Below are positions 1 to 7,942 of a DNA stretch of 64,000 nucleotides, one piece after another. Each line of letters opens with the position of its first letter. Position 1 is the stretch's first letter. This DNA is from Lentisphaerota bacterium (lineage in GTDB: Bacteria > Verrucomicrobiota > Lentisphaeria > Victivallales > Victivallaceae). The position numbers and the translations under genes are program-made. The notes under the pieces are model-generated. The model worked only from the letters and a program-made list of their open reading frames with translations, was not told the DNA's origin and searched no databases. The DNA is taken from contig SUWD01000009.1 of assembly GCA_015061685.1 (NCBI GenBank), positions 1-64,000 of the forward strand, read 5' to 3'.

Positions 1-62
1 CCATTCCGTGCGGCTTATGCCGTACTCATGACTGCGAGTAAGGCAGTCTTTGATTTTATGTT

Positions 63-313
63 CAGTCATGTACGTTTAGTACACTCCTGCTCATCCGCCT
101 TGATTTGCCCGCGACCTTGCCTCACACGGCATCCACCGGTTGGATTGAACCCGTGCTTGCCGGTTTGACAAATCACAACTTATGTGATATGTTTTATACG
201 TTAACAAAAATGTTTGTTTATAAGCTCCTGTTACGAGTTTCACAAAATTCGGGACATTATCAAAAAAAAAGTTTTTTGGAGAGAAATCTAAACTGCGGTG
301 GTGCATTGCGGGC
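63..313 (-). repeat. Long inverted-repeat element, copy A
   Basis: Positions 63-256 are the reverse complement of 7650-7843. My manual gapless alignment gives 6 differences in 194 bases. A second short block at 293-313 (reverse complement GCCCGCAATGCACCACCGC...) recurs at 7874-7894, but there it lies on the other side of the main block, as if units of an alternating array had been cut at different points. The block contains the palindromic GTACGTTTAGTAC core near 70-82. Short frames exist on both strands, but the pattern is that of a dispersed noncoding repeat. Bases 1-62 hold only a small ATGACTG/CAGTCAT inverted pair and nothing I recognise. Confidence 0.85.
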
Positions 314-321
314 AAAAAAAA

Positions 322-345
322 GCTGTCCTCTGTTGGGAGGACAGC
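322..345 (-). terminator. Rho-independent terminator of the RRM gene
   Basis: A 9-bp stem GCTGTCCTC/GAGGACAGC with a 6-base loop is followed, on the minus strand, by a run of eight T. It lies about 20 bases past the RRM stop codon and directly abuts repeat copy A. Confidence 0.85.
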
Positions 346-364
346 AAGCTCAAAAAAAACTTAA

Positions 365-637
365 TCAGTTGCGTTTGTCACGAAACTGCCGCGGTTCACG
401 GGGACGGGCTTCGTTAACGACAGCTTTTCTGCCGCCGATATCGTTGCCGTTGAGAGCTTCGATCGCTTTTTGGGCTTCTTCATTGTTGGGCATTTCGACA
501 AAGCCGAAGCCTTTGGCTCTGCCGGTTTCGCGGTCATTGACGATCCGGGCAGCGGCGACTTCGCCGAAAGCCTCGAAAACTTCACGCAGATCGTCCGGAG
601 TGGTGCTGTACGGCAGATTGCCGACGTAGATGTTCAT
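365..637 (-). CDS. RRM-domain RNA-binding protein (90 aa)
   Basis: A single RNA-recognition-motif protein of the short bacterial type. RNP2 (IYVGNL) is at residues 3-8 and RNP1 (KGFGFVEM) at 42-49, with a basic Arg-rich tail after residue 78. These proteins bind single-stranded RNA in the cytoplasm and in cyanobacteria are often cold-induced; a similar role here is only inferred. The ATG at 637 is chosen over upstream frame extension because AAAGGA precedes it and the RRM begins immediately. It has its own consensus promoter, an 80-base leader with a CGGGAC/GTCCCG hairpin (675-687), and a strong terminator, so it is a single-gene unit. Confidence 0.93.
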   Translation of the reverse strand: MNIYVGNLPYSTTPDDLREVFEAFGEVAAARIVNDRETGRAKGFGFVEMPNNEEAQKAIEALNGNDIGGRKAVVNEARPREPRQFRDKRN

Positions 638-724
638 TCCTGAAACTGTCCTTTCTTTGGCGTACACATAAAAACGGGACCGTCCCGCTGTAAATTCTGT
701 ACTGCACATTGCTTATGTTCTTTA

Positions 725-752
725 ATTATACTGAAAATTTTCTCAATGTCAA
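725..752 (-). promoter_or_regulatory. Sigma70-type promoter of the RRM gene
   Basis: On the minus strand TTGACA (752-747) is followed by 16 bp and TATAAT (730-725). Both hexamers match the consensus exactly, implying strong expression. The leader to the ATG at 637 is about 80 bases. Confidence 0.85.
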
Positions 753-791
753 TAGCTGAATGAAAAAAAAGTGAAAATTTTTTAAAAATAG

Positions 792-820
792 TTGACTTTC
801 CCCCTTAATCGAGCTAAATT
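792..820 (+). promoter_or_regulatory. Probable promoter of the YbaK gene
   Basis: TTGACT (792-797), 17 bp, TAAATT (815-820). The -10 overlaps a small GAGCT/AGCTC inverted repeat. Leader of roughly 60 bases to the start at 889. Confidence 0.6.
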
Positions 821-888
821 AAGCTCCTGCAAGAAACAACCACCCCCCACCACCGGAAAACAGTTTTGTATATATTAAAGTAAAGCCA

Positions 889-1371
889 ATGACCATGAAA
901 AACCCAAAAACCAATGCTTTGCGGCTGGCTGAAAGTGCCGGTGCCGATTTCGAAGCCTTTGAATATGACGTTTCCGACGGCAGAATAGATGCCAATGCCA
1001 TCGCTGAAAAACTCAACCGTTCTCCCGATGAAGTTTTCAAAACTCTGGTCACGCAAGCTCCCGGACATGAATATTTTGTCTTTATCGTGCCTGCCGCCGG
1101 TGAATTGGATCTGAAAAAAGCCGCAAAGGCCGCCGGGAAAAAAAGTATCGAGATGATCCCGATGAAAGAATTGCTCCCTCTGACCGGCTATGTCCACGGC
1201 GGATGTTCGCCGCTCGGAATGAAAAAGCTTTTCCCGACCTTTATTGATGAAACAGCTCAACTCTTTGACCGCATCTGGGTTTCCGGCGGCAGAGTGGGAC
1301 TAAACATCTCCATCCCCCCGGAGACTCTCGCCGCCCTCGTCAATGCCGTTTTTGCCGACATCGGAAAATAA
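889..1371 (+). CDS. YbaK/EbsC family Cys-tRNA(Pro) deacylase
   Basis: A 160-residue member of the YbaK family, which hydrolyses mischarged Cys-tRNA(Pro) in the cytoplasm and so protects translation fidelity. It aligns over its whole length with E. coli YbaK as I remember it: the conserved catalytic-site Lys sits in DEVFKTL (K51), the GG-x-SPLG loop is at 104-110, and LDLKKAAKA and SGG-x-GL segments are present. Start is uncertain between 889 (ATGACC) and 895 (ATGAAA); neither has a strong ribosome-binding site. It is convergent with the phosphoesterase operon, with an 11-base gap. Confidence 0.9.
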   Translation: MTMKNPKTNALRLAESAGADFEAFEYDVSDGRIDANAIAEKLNRSPDEVFKTLVTQAPGHEYFVFIVPAAGELDLKKAAKAAGKKSIEMIPMKELLPLTGYVHGGCSPLGMKKLFPTFIDETAQLFDRIWVSGGRVGLNISIPPETLAALVNAVFADIGK

Positions 1372-1382
1372 GAGCCGGAATT

Positions 1383-2516
1383 TCACTTTACACTTTTTCT
1401 CAAAGTCAGCACAACTATTTCCGCCGGTCTGCCCAGCCGCAAGGGGAATCCATTCCAGATACCCGTACCATTGGAGATGACCAGTTTCATTTCTCCGACC
1501 TTATAAATTCCTGATACCAGACCGTGATTGAAGCAGCCTACCAGCAGATCCATTCCGTAAATCATCCCGCCGTGAGTATGTCCGGACAGTTGCAGATCGA
1601 CCTTTTTCTCTGCTGCCCCGGCGGCAAGTTTCGGCTGATGGGCAAGCAGCAGACGGAAAGAATTCTCCGGGACATTTTCAAATGCCGCTCCGATATCCGG
1701 CAATTCGCCGCCCCGTTTCGCTGCCGCCGGATCGGTAACACCCCCCAGAGCGAAATCTTCCGCCAGCATGACATGTCGGTTTTCCAGCATGACCACGTTG
1801 TTATCGGCAAGGAATTCCATCCATCTTGTATATCCGGAGTAATACTCATGATTCCCCGGCACTCCGTAAACCCCGAAAGGAGCCTGCAACCCGGCAAGAT
1901 GCCGGAGAGCCTTTTCTCTGACCGCCGATCTGCCGTCAACGAAATCCCCGGTAATAACGATCATATCCGGAGCAAGAGAATTGCTGACTTCAACAATGTA
2001 CTGCAATTTGCTCTCCCCGGTAAAAGGGTCAGCATGGATGTCAGAAAGATGTACTATTTTCATCCCGTCGAATTTATCCGGGAGATCAGGGAACGACAAT
2101 TCATAATGCCGGACTTCCGGATTTTTCAAACCTCCGTACATCCCCAAAGTGACCAGAATCGCCGCCGGAATGATCCCGGCAGCTCTCCAAAGCGGTTCGG
2201 TAAAGAATCTGCCGGGAGTTTTATTCTTTCTGCGGCAGATAAAAATGACGCATTTACGGACAATCCCGTACACAAGCAGAAAGAGAGCGTAAAACATCAG
2301 CAACGCAAAAAGCCATGTCGTTACCAGAAGTATCCACGGCGGTATCTCCGGAGCGGCAAACATGGCTCCGCCGAAAATCCGCTGGATGTAAAATTTGAAT
2401 GCCGCCAGCAGTGTTATCGCTGACAGAATTATTTTCCAGAGCTTGGAGATTTTCTGCGGTTTGATCCCCTGCATTATGACCAAAGCACTTAAAAGCAGGG
2501 AAATAATAGCCATCAT
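1383..2516 (-). CDS. Membrane-anchored calcineurin-type metallophosphoesterase
   Basis: 377 residues. About four hydrophobic segments fill the first 130 residues; the rest is a metallophosphoesterase domain with all usual blocks: SDIHAD (D159, H161), GDFVD (D191), GNHE (221-224), LAHQ (291-294) and SGHTHGG (311-317). This matches the YaeI/YkuE group of membrane-linked phosphodiesterases, some of which act on lipids; the substrate here is unknown. Its ATG overlaps the nadA stop (ATGA, 4 bases), so translation is probably coupled and it is the last gene of the cysK-nadA operon. Confidence 0.9.
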   Translation of the reverse strand: MMAIISLLLSALVIMQGIKPQKISKLWKIILSAITLLAAFKFYIQRIFGGAMFAAPEIPPWILLVTTWLFALLMFYALFLLVYGIVRKCVIFICRRKNKTPGRFFTEPLWRAAGIIPAAILVTLGMYGGLKNPEVRHYELSFPDLPDKFDGMKIVHLSDIHADPFTGESKLQYIVEVSNSLAPDMIVITGDFVDGRSAVREKALRHLAGLQAPFGVYGVPGNHEYYSGYTRWMEFLADNNVVMLENRHVMLAEDFALGGVTDPAAAKRGGELPDIGAAFENVPENSFRLLLAHQPKLAAGAAEKKVDLQLSGHTHGGMIYGMDLLVGCFNHGLVSGIYKVGEMKLVISNGTGIWNGFPLRLGRPAEIVVLTLRKSVK

Positions 2517-3418
2517 TTGGACAATTCCAGCATTTTCTCAATGGGTTTGCGAGCCTTGTCCATCATTTCCGGATCGAGAACAACCTCGTTGGAAAGATCT
2601 TTTAGCGTGGCAAGTATCTTTTCCAGAGTGATCTTTTTCATATCACTGCAAACCGGAGCATTGGCAAGCGGATGGAAAATCTTTCCGGGATTCTCTTTCC
2701 GCATCCGGTGCAAAATACCGGTCTCCGTACCGATGATAAATTCATTTGCCGGATTCTCTTTGACGGCTGTGAGCATCGCCCCGGTACTCAATGCGTGATC
2801 AGCAAGGGCGGTGACTTCGACTTTGCACTCCGGGTGAACCATCACAACGGCCTGCGGATGCTCTTTACGGGCATTGATGATATCTTCGGGGGTGATCCGG
2901 TCATGAATCGGACAGCATCCGTGCCATAACTCCATGGGACGGGAGAGTTTTTTCACCAGATTGCCGCCTAAATTGGCATCGGGCAGGAACATGACTTTCT
3001 GATCTTTCGGCAGAGCTGAAACGATCTTCTCAGCATTGCCGCTGGTACAGCAGAGATCGACTTCGCTTTTGGTGGCGGCGGTGGTATTGACATAGGCAAT
3101 AAGCAGCGTATCGGGATTCTCTTTGCGGAAAGCCCTCACCTCACCAGCCTCTGCCATATCAGCCATGGGGCATCCCGAATCGGGAGCCGGATGGAGAACT
3201 TTTGCCGCCGGAGAGAGGATTTTGGCAGTTTCCGCCATGAACCGCACTCCGCAAAGGACGATCACTTCGGCATTGATTTTGGCGGCGATCCGGGCAAGTT
3301 CCAGAGAATCTCCGCTGAAATCGGCAATATCCTGCACCTCCGGCAAAGTGTAATTGTGAGCCATTATTACGGCATTACGCTCTTTTTTAAGCTGTTTTAT
3401 TTCGTCAACGATACTCAT
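2513..3418 (-). CDS. nadA: Quinolinate synthase NadA
   Basis: 301 residues. Condenses iminoaspartate with dihydroxyacetone phosphate to quinolinate in NAD synthesis, using an oxygen-sensitive [4Fe-4S] cluster. Cluster cysteines are identifiable at C83 (SGCPM), C169 (WHGCCPIH) and C257 (NAPVCSDM); the spacing of 86 and 88 residues resembles known NadA. The ATG at 3418 is preferred to the in-frame TTG 12 bases upstream because GAGGGA sits correctly before it. No nadB or nadC is in the window. It lies 8 bases after cysK and overlaps the next gene by 4. Confidence 0.95.
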   Translation of the reverse strand: MSIVDEIKQLKKERNAVIMAHNYTLPEVQDIADFSGDSLELARIAAKINAEVIVLCGVRFMAETAKILSPAAKVLHPAPDSGCPMADMAEAGEVRAFRKENPDTLLIAYVNTTAATKSEVDLCCTSGNAEKIVSALPKDQKVMFLPDANLGGNLVKKLSRPMELWHGCCPIHDRITPEDIINARKEHPQAVVMVHPECKVEVTALADHALSTGAMLTAVKENPANEFIIGTETGILHRMRKENPGKIFHPLANAPVCSDMKKITLEKILATLKDLSNEVVLDPEMMDKARKPIEKMLELSK

Positions 3419-3426
3419 TTTTTCCC

Positions 3427-4344
3427 TCAATCAAATAACCATGTGGATAAATATCTTTCTCCGGTATCCGGGAGGATCACCACGATCGTTTTTCCGGAAA
3501 ATTCCTCTCTTTTGGCGATCTCCAGAGCGGCATAAAGAGCTGCACCGCCGGAAATGCCGATCAACATTCCCTCATTCACAGCGGCTTTACGGGCGGTATT
3601 CCCGGCATCGGCAGCGGAAACCGGAATAACTTCATCGATCAGTTTGGTATCAAGGATCTCCGGAATAAAATTCGCTCCGATGCCCTGAAGCAGATGGGGA
3701 CCGGCTTCTTTACCGGAGAGGATGGCACTGGTATCCGGTTCAACGGCAAAGATTTTCACTTGCGGATTTTTTTCTTTGAGATACTTTGCACATCCGGTAA
3801 GAGTGCCTCCGGTACCGACACCGGCAACAAATGCGGCTACTTCGCCATCGGTATCATTCCAGATCTCCGGACCGGTGGCAAGATAGTGGGCATTGACATT
3901 GGCAGGATTGGAAAACTGTTGGGGGATGAATGAATTGGGTGTTTCTTTCTGCAATTCTTCAGCCTTTTTTATCGCCCCGGTCATTCCGGCATCACCATCG
4001 GTAAGCACGATCTCCGCCCCGAATGCTCCGGCAAGTTTCCGTCTTTCCACGCTCATGGTTTCGGGCATGGTCAGGATCAACTTATACCCTTTGACAGCGG
4101 CGGCAATAGCAAGCCCGATACCAGTATTTCCGCTGGTAGGTTCAATGATCGTACCTCCGGGGGAGATGATACCGGCTTTTTCGGCAGCTTCGATCATGGA
4201 TATCCCGACCCGGTCTTTAGCGGAACCGCCGGGGTTGAAAAATTCAGCTTTTGCCAGTACACAGGCGGCACTGTCATTCATTTTATTGATCCTGACCAGC
4301 GGGGTCGAACCGATAGTTTCAAGGATATTTTCTGCGATTTTCAT
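3427..4344 (-). CDS. cysK: Cysteine synthase A (O-acetylserine sulfhydrylase)
   Basis: 305 residues, the usual CysK length. PLP enzyme making cysteine from O-acetylserine and sulfide. The PLP lysine is K43 in NPGGSAKDR, the phosphate/substrate loop TSGNTG is at 70-75, the GVGTGGTLTG loop is near 175-184, and the tail has LPDTGERYLST. First gene of a three-gene operon with nadA and a phosphoesterase; AGGAAC precedes the ATG. The pairing with nadA may reflect cysteine demand for iron-sulfur cluster assembly, which is inference. Cystathionine beta-synthase is a less likely alternative because there is no CBS domain. Confidence 0.94.
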   Translation of the reverse strand: MKIAENILETIGSTPLVRINKMNDSAACVLAKAEFFNPGGSAKDRVGISMIEAAEKAGIISPGGTIIEPTSGNTGIGLAIAAAVKGYKLILTMPETMSVERRKLAGAFGAEIVLTDGDAGMTGAIKKAEELQKETPNSFIPQQFSNPANVNAHYLATGPEIWNDTDGEVAAFVAGVGTGGTLTGCAKYLKEKNPQVKIFAVEPDTSAILSGKEAGPHLLQGIGANFIPEILDTKLIDEVIPVSAADAGNTARKAAVNEGMLIGISGGAALYAALEIAKREEFSGKTIVVILPDTGERYLSTWLFD

Positions 4345-4412
4345 ATTTTGTTCCTGTAGAGAAAAAAGTTATTCTGTTACTTAACATACTATGACACTAT
4401 ATAAAATGCAAC

Positions 4413-4440
4413 TTGTTTTTTGCCGTACCGGTGCTATATT
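4413..4440 (+). promoter_or_regulatory. Promoter of the HAD hydrolase gene
   Basis: TTGTTT (4413-4418), 16 bp, TATATT (4435-4440), 35 bases before the ATG at 4476. It shares the intergenic region with the divergent cysK operon. Confidence 0.6.
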
Positions 4441-4475
4441 AAGGAAAATTTCACTTTAAGGATACAGGATCGGGG

Positions 4476-5048
4476 ATGAAAAAGAAAATTCTTGCATTGG
4501 ATATCGGCAATGTCTGTGTCAAAATAGATCCGCAGAATTGTGCCGATGCTCTCGGGTTGACCGTGCTTCCGGAAGCGATCCGGGGATTGTGCCGGGATTT
4601 TGAGTGGGGAAAAGCCGGTGATGAAGATGCCGTTTTCGCCAGAGCGGCGGAAATCCTTGATAACCGCTTCAGTGCGGAAAAGATCAAAGAAGCATTCAAT
4701 ACGATCCTGATCGAAGCCGTCCCCGGTATGAGTGAGTTGGTTTCATCACTTCCGGAAATGGGAGTGGAGGCATTCTTTTTTTCGGATATATCAGTTACCC
4801 ATCTGGCAAGGACAAAGGAACTTTTCCCGGCATTTGATTGCGTAAAGGGAGGGGTTTTCAGCTTTGAAACAGGTGCGTGGAAACCGGCTGAAACAATGTT
4901 TGAAACTTTTGAAAGCCGCTATGGGAAACCGGATCTCTACGTTGACGACCGCAAAGAATTGATCGAAGCGGCACAGAAATACGGTTGGAACGCCGCCATT
5001 TTTGCCGGAGCGGAAGATTTGCGGAAAAAATTGACCGCATTGAGTTGA
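4476..5048 (+). CDS. HAD-superfamily hydrolase (YihX-like)
   Basis: 190 residues. Motif I is DIGNV with nucleophile D9; the +2 position is Gly, as in YihX-like members. Motif II serine is S103 (FFSDIS), motif III lysine K136 (AWKP) and motif IV YVDDR (D157, D158). The helical cap lies between residues 15 and 85. YihX is a glucose-1-phosphate phosphatase; the substrate here cannot be told from sequence. AAGGATACAGGATCGGGG precedes the ATG. Cytoplasmic, with its own promoter. Confidence 0.82.
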   Translation: MKKKILALDIGNVCVKIDPQNCADALGLTVLPEAIRGLCRDFEWGKAGDEDAVFARAAEILDNRFSAEKIKEAFNTILIEAVPGMSELVSSLPEMGVEAFFFSDISVTHLARTKELFPAFDCVKGGVFSFETGAWKPAETMFETFESRYGKPDLYVDDRKELIEAAQKYGWNAAIFAGAEDLRKKLTALS

Positions 5049-5073
5049 AATTATCTCCGGGAAAAGGTATAGT
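5045..5073 (+). promoter_or_regulatory. Promoter of the secreted-protein/ygiQ pair
   Basis: TTGAAA (5045-5050), 17 bp, TATAGT (5068-5073). The -35 overlaps the stop codon of the HAD gene. Confidence 0.6.
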
Positions 5074-5147
5074 ATAACGTGTCCGTACAAGTCTGTATAA
5101 TTCCGCATCGTTACTGCCGCCGGACAAACAACAAAAGGAATAAAAAT

Positions 5148-5675
5148 ATGATCAGAAAATTTGCGTTTATCCTGCTGCTCTTTTTTGCGGCAGTTCTTCC
5201 GGTTCACGCCGGAAAAATCCATTGCCGCTCCGGGATCATCACCGCCGCCGAATTGAGCCGTGCCGATATAAAAATCACCAATTTGAGCCAGCATGGTTTT
5301 CCGGTATTTCCGGCGGAAAAAGTCTATGCCGTTCTGACGATCGTGCCGGGTAATATGAGAGCTATAAGTATATTTGACCATACATTGAGTTTATACGGCG
5401 TGGATTACCCCTGCGTCGGGATCCTGCGTAACGGCAAATTTGAATACTATACCGGCGAGGTAAAAAGCACTTCACCTTTGCAGTTGATCTTTATTCTTGA
5501 CGGTAAAGCAGTTGCACCCTCCGGTCAGGTGGAGATTTTCCTCAAGAGCAATCTCGGTGATGAATCAGTTTTCTATGATACTCCCGTTCCTTTTGAGGTC
5601 ATAGGTAAAAAATTGCCGACAGCTCCGGGTAAGATCCCGGCAAACGGATCACTGAAAGTTGAATTGGTCAAATGA
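5148..5675 (+). CDS. Secreted protein of unknown function
   Basis: 175 residues. A typical Sec signal peptide (MIRKFAFILLLFFAAVLPVHA) precedes a roughly 150-residue mature part without recognised motif; alternating hydrophobic pattern suggests a beta-rich fold, ending in NGSLKVELVK. Start chosen at 5148 because AAGGAA lies 8 bases upstream and the signal peptide begins there. Its stop overlaps the ygiQ start by 4 bases, so the two are co-translated, although YgiQ is cytoplasmic and no functional link is obvious. Confidence 0.75.
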   Translation: MIRKFAFILLLFFAAVLPVHAGKIHCRSGIITAAELSRADIKITNLSQHGFPVFPAEKVYAVLTIVPGNMRAISIFDHTLSLYGVDYPCVGILRNGKFEYYTGEVKSTSPLQLIFILDGKAVAPSGQVEIFLKSNLGDESVFYDTPVPFEVIGKKLPTAPGKIPANGSLKVELVK

Positions 5676-7408
5676 ATTACTCCCCTGCCCCCTTTCTGCC
5701 GACCTCTCTGGAGGAGATGAAAAAACTCAACTGGGATGAGCTGGATATCCTGCTTATCACCGGAGATTGCTATGTGGATCACCCCTCATTCGGGGCGGCG
5801 ATCATCGGCAGACTGCTGGAAAGCCGCGGCTACCGGGTCGGCATTATCGCCCAGCCGGACTGGAAAACTCCGGAGAGCCTCAAGGTGATGGGCACTCCCA
5901 AAGTCGGTATCGGAGTAACCAGCGGCAATATGGATTCAATGGTCAACATCTATACCGCCGGCAGAAGATTACGCAGAGATGATATGTTCAGTGAGAACGG
6001 CAAGACCGGCAACCGGCCGCCACATTCACTGGTGGTCTATTCGCAGCTGGCACGTCAGGCATTCCCGGGCAAACCGGTGCTTACCGGAGGCGTGGAAGCA
6101 AGTTTACGCCGGGTGGCACATTACGACTACTGGCAGGATAAAATACGCCCCTCAATGATGCTGGATACCAAGTGTGATATCATGGTTTACGGCATGGGCG
6201 AAAGACCCACTCCGGAAGCATTTGACCGGATGCGGGACAATAAAGACCTTTCCGGTATCCGCGGTACGGCAAGACTTCTGGGTAAAAAAGCCGCTCTGGA
6301 ATTTGACCGCACGGGGTATGTGCTTCTGCCGGGTTACGAGGAGATCCTCAATGATAAAGATGCTCTTATGACCCAAACAAAACTGGTTGAAGCAAATATG
6401 AATTATTACAGTGCTTCCGGCTTGATCCAGGAGTACGGAGACAGACTGCTGGTTATCGAACCTCCGGCTGAACCATTGAAAAGTGAAGAACTTGATGAAG
6501 TTCACGAACTCCCCTACGCCCGGAAACCGCACCCGAAATACAAAGGCAGGATACCCGCATTTGATGCTATTGCCGACTCCATTCAGGCGGTACGCGGCTG
6601 TCCGGGAGGCTGTGCATTCTGCGGTCTGGTCGCCCATCAGGGCCGCACGGTGATGAGCCGGAGCGAGCAATCCATCCTTAAAGAAGCTGAATACATCTCC
6701 AACCGTCCGGGATTCAAAGGAACTATTTCCGATGTCGGCGGAGCGGCAGGAAATATTTACGGATCATTATATGATACGGAGAAGTGTAAAAACTGCCGCC
6801 GGGTAAGCTGCCTTTTCCCCAAACCATGTCCTTCGTACAAATGCGACGGTCAGGCGATGGTGCATTTACTGCGTACCATGCGTAAAATGCCGAAAATCAG
6901 ACACTTGTATATCAATTCAGGGATCCGTCTCGACCTGTGTCTGCGGCAGAAAGAATTGCTTTACGAATTGATTGCCCACCATGTTTCCGGACACATGAAA
7001 GTCGCCCCGGAGCATCTGCATCCGCAGGTGATGAAATTGATGCGAAAAGGCACTCCGGAAGAATTTTTTGAATTCATGCGGGAGTTTGAACGCATAAGCA
7101 AAGAGTGCGGCCTGGAACAGTACCTCATACCGTTATTCATCTCCAATTTCCCCGGCTGTACGGATAAGGAGATGAAAACGGTCGATGACTTCCTCAATAA
7201 GCACCATTGGAGCTTGCAGCAGGTGCAGGATTATATTCCGCTGCCGATGACCATGGGAGCGGCAATGTATTATTGCGGCAAGGCTCCGGACGGGACCCCC
7301 ATCGAGGTCAACCGGGGATTGGCAGAGAGACGCCCACAGATCAATGTGCTGAAAAAACGGCGTACACCTTTCAAGGGCAAAAAAAATGGTGGATCCAGAC
7401 GGACTTGA
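5672..7408 (+). CDS. ygiQ: YgiQ family radical SAM protein
   Basis: 578 residues. Large UPF0313/YgiQ-type radical SAM protein. The N-terminal 290 residues form the YgiQ domain (DILLITGDCYVDHPSFG; GGVEASLRR), followed by the cluster motif CPGGCAFC with C310, C314 and C317 (CX3CX2C), and the barrel continuing through VAPEHLHP. The biochemical role of this family is not firmly established. The gene starts inside the stop of the upstream secreted-protein gene. The last eight codons (GGSRRT region) and the stop lie inside the antisense tRNA gene 7387-7463, an unusual convergent overlap; the shortened Lys-rich tail looks adapted to it. Confidence 0.93.
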   Translation: MNYSPAPFLPTSLEEMKKLNWDELDILLITGDCYVDHPSFGAAIIGRLLESRGYRVGIIAQPDWKTPESLKVMGTPKVGIGVTSGNMDSMVNIYTAGRRLRRDDMFSENGKTGNRPPHSLVVYSQLARQAFPGKPVLTGGVEASLRRVAHYDYWQDKIRPSMMLDTKCDIMVYGMGERPTPEAFDRMRDNKDLSGIRGTARLLGKKAALEFDRTGYVLLPGYEEILNDKDALMTQTKLVEANMNYYSASGLIQEYGDRLLVIEPPAEPLKSEELDEVHELPYARKPHPKYKGRIPAFDAIADSIQAVRGCPGGCAFCGLVAHQGRTVMSRSEQSILKEAEYISNRPGFKGTISDVGGAAGNIYGSLYDTEKCKNCRRVSCLFPKPCPSYKCDGQAMVHLLRTMRKMPKIRHLYINSGIRLDLCLRQKELLYELIAHHVSGHMKVAPEHLHPQVMKLMRKGTPEEFFEFMREFERISKECGLEQYLIPLFISNFPGCTDKEMKTVDDFLNKHHWSLQQVQDYIPLPMTMGAAMYYCGKAPDGTPIEVNRGLAERRPQINVLKKRRTPFKGKKNGGSRRT

Positions 7409-7463
7409 ACCGCCGACCCGGAGATTATGAGTCACCTGCTCTAACCGACTGAGCTATGGATCC
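7387..7463 (-). tRNA. tRNA with CAU anticodon, probably tRNA-Ile2 (lysidine) rather than Met
   Basis: 77 nt including an encoded CCA. Acceptor GGATCCA/TGGATCC, D-arm GCTC/GAGC, anticodon loop CTCATAA (anticodon CAT), T-arm with TTCAAGT loop. G1-C72 excludes initiator tRNA. The anticodon arm context (AGAGCAGG-GACTCATAATC) resembles bacterial tRNA-Ile2, whose C34 is converted to lysidine by TilS, more than elongator tRNA-Met; this is a judgement from memory. There is one U-U mismatch (29-41) in the anticodon stem. The CCA is followed by TTTTTT. Its 3' 22 bases are antisense to the end of ygiQ. Confidence 0.9.
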
Positions 7464-7479
7464 ACTTGACAGAAATCAT

Positions 7480-7508
7480 ACTATACCCCGCCGGAATTGA
7501 TTTTTCAA
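7480..7508 (-). promoter_or_regulatory. tRNA promoter
   Basis: Minus strand TTGAAA (7508-7503), 17 bp, TATAGT (7485-7480). Transcription would begin about 10 bases before the mature tRNA 5' end. Confidence 0.75.
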
Positions 7509-7636
7509 GTATCTTTTCAAATATTTGAGTATTTTTTCTTGTTTTCCCCTCCTGTCCTGCCCGAAAGCCGATTGAAAAAAGCATCTCCGGCTGTTATATT
7601 ATGCAAAATACACACCAGAAAAATAACCTGACAGCA

Positions 7637-7942
7637 TAAAAATGAATACTGTCCCGAATTTTGTAAAACTCGTAACAGGAGCTTATAAACAAACATTTTT
7701 GTTAACGTATAAAACATATCACATAAGTTGTGATTTGTCAAACCGGCAAGCACGGGTTCGATCCAACCGGGGGATGCAGTGTGAGGCAAGGTCGCAGACA
7801 AATCAAGGCGGATGAGCAGGAGTGTACTAAACGTACATGACTGCGAAAACGTCCGCAGATTTGCCAAGAGATTGCCCGCAATGCACCACCGCAGGAAAAA
7901 TTTTTCACAAAAAATGAGACAATAACTAAAAATGAATACTGT
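7637..7942. repeat. 16-bp direct repeats flanking repeat copy B
   Basis: TAAAAATGAATACTGT occurs at 7637-7652 and again at 7927-7942; the second copy contains the MFS start codon. The repeat element fills the space between. This is what a target duplication or a homologous insertion at the 5' end of the MFS gene would leave. The 7464-7931 gap has no gene: it holds the tRNA promoter, these repeats and copy B. Confidence 0.7.
7650..7894 (+). repeat. Long inverted-repeat element, copy B
   Basis: 7650-7843 matches the reverse complement of 63-256 with 6 differences by eye; the short block at 7874-7894 matches 293-313. Orientation is opposite to copy A, so the two copies bracket a 7.4-kb segment containing the RRM gene to the tRNA. 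No credible protein is encoded. Confidence 0.85.

Noticed and set aside
105..629. Plus-strand open frame across repeat copy A and the RRM gene
   Set aside because: It spans a noncoding repeat and a terminator and runs antisense to the well-supported RRM gene.
1524..2423. Plus-strand open frame opposite the metallophosphoesterase
   Set aside because: The minus strand has every phosphoesterase motif; the plus product is motif-free and rich in rare patterns.
3430..3430. TTG start for nadA at 3430
   Set aside because: The ATG at 3418 has GAGGGA at good spacing; the TTG overlaps the cysK stop and has no site.
7740..7775. tRNA T-arm-like GGGTTCGATCC in repeat copy B (and its variant in copy A)
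   Set aside because: Stems on either side do not pair as a T-arm and no acceptor or anticodon arm surrounds it.
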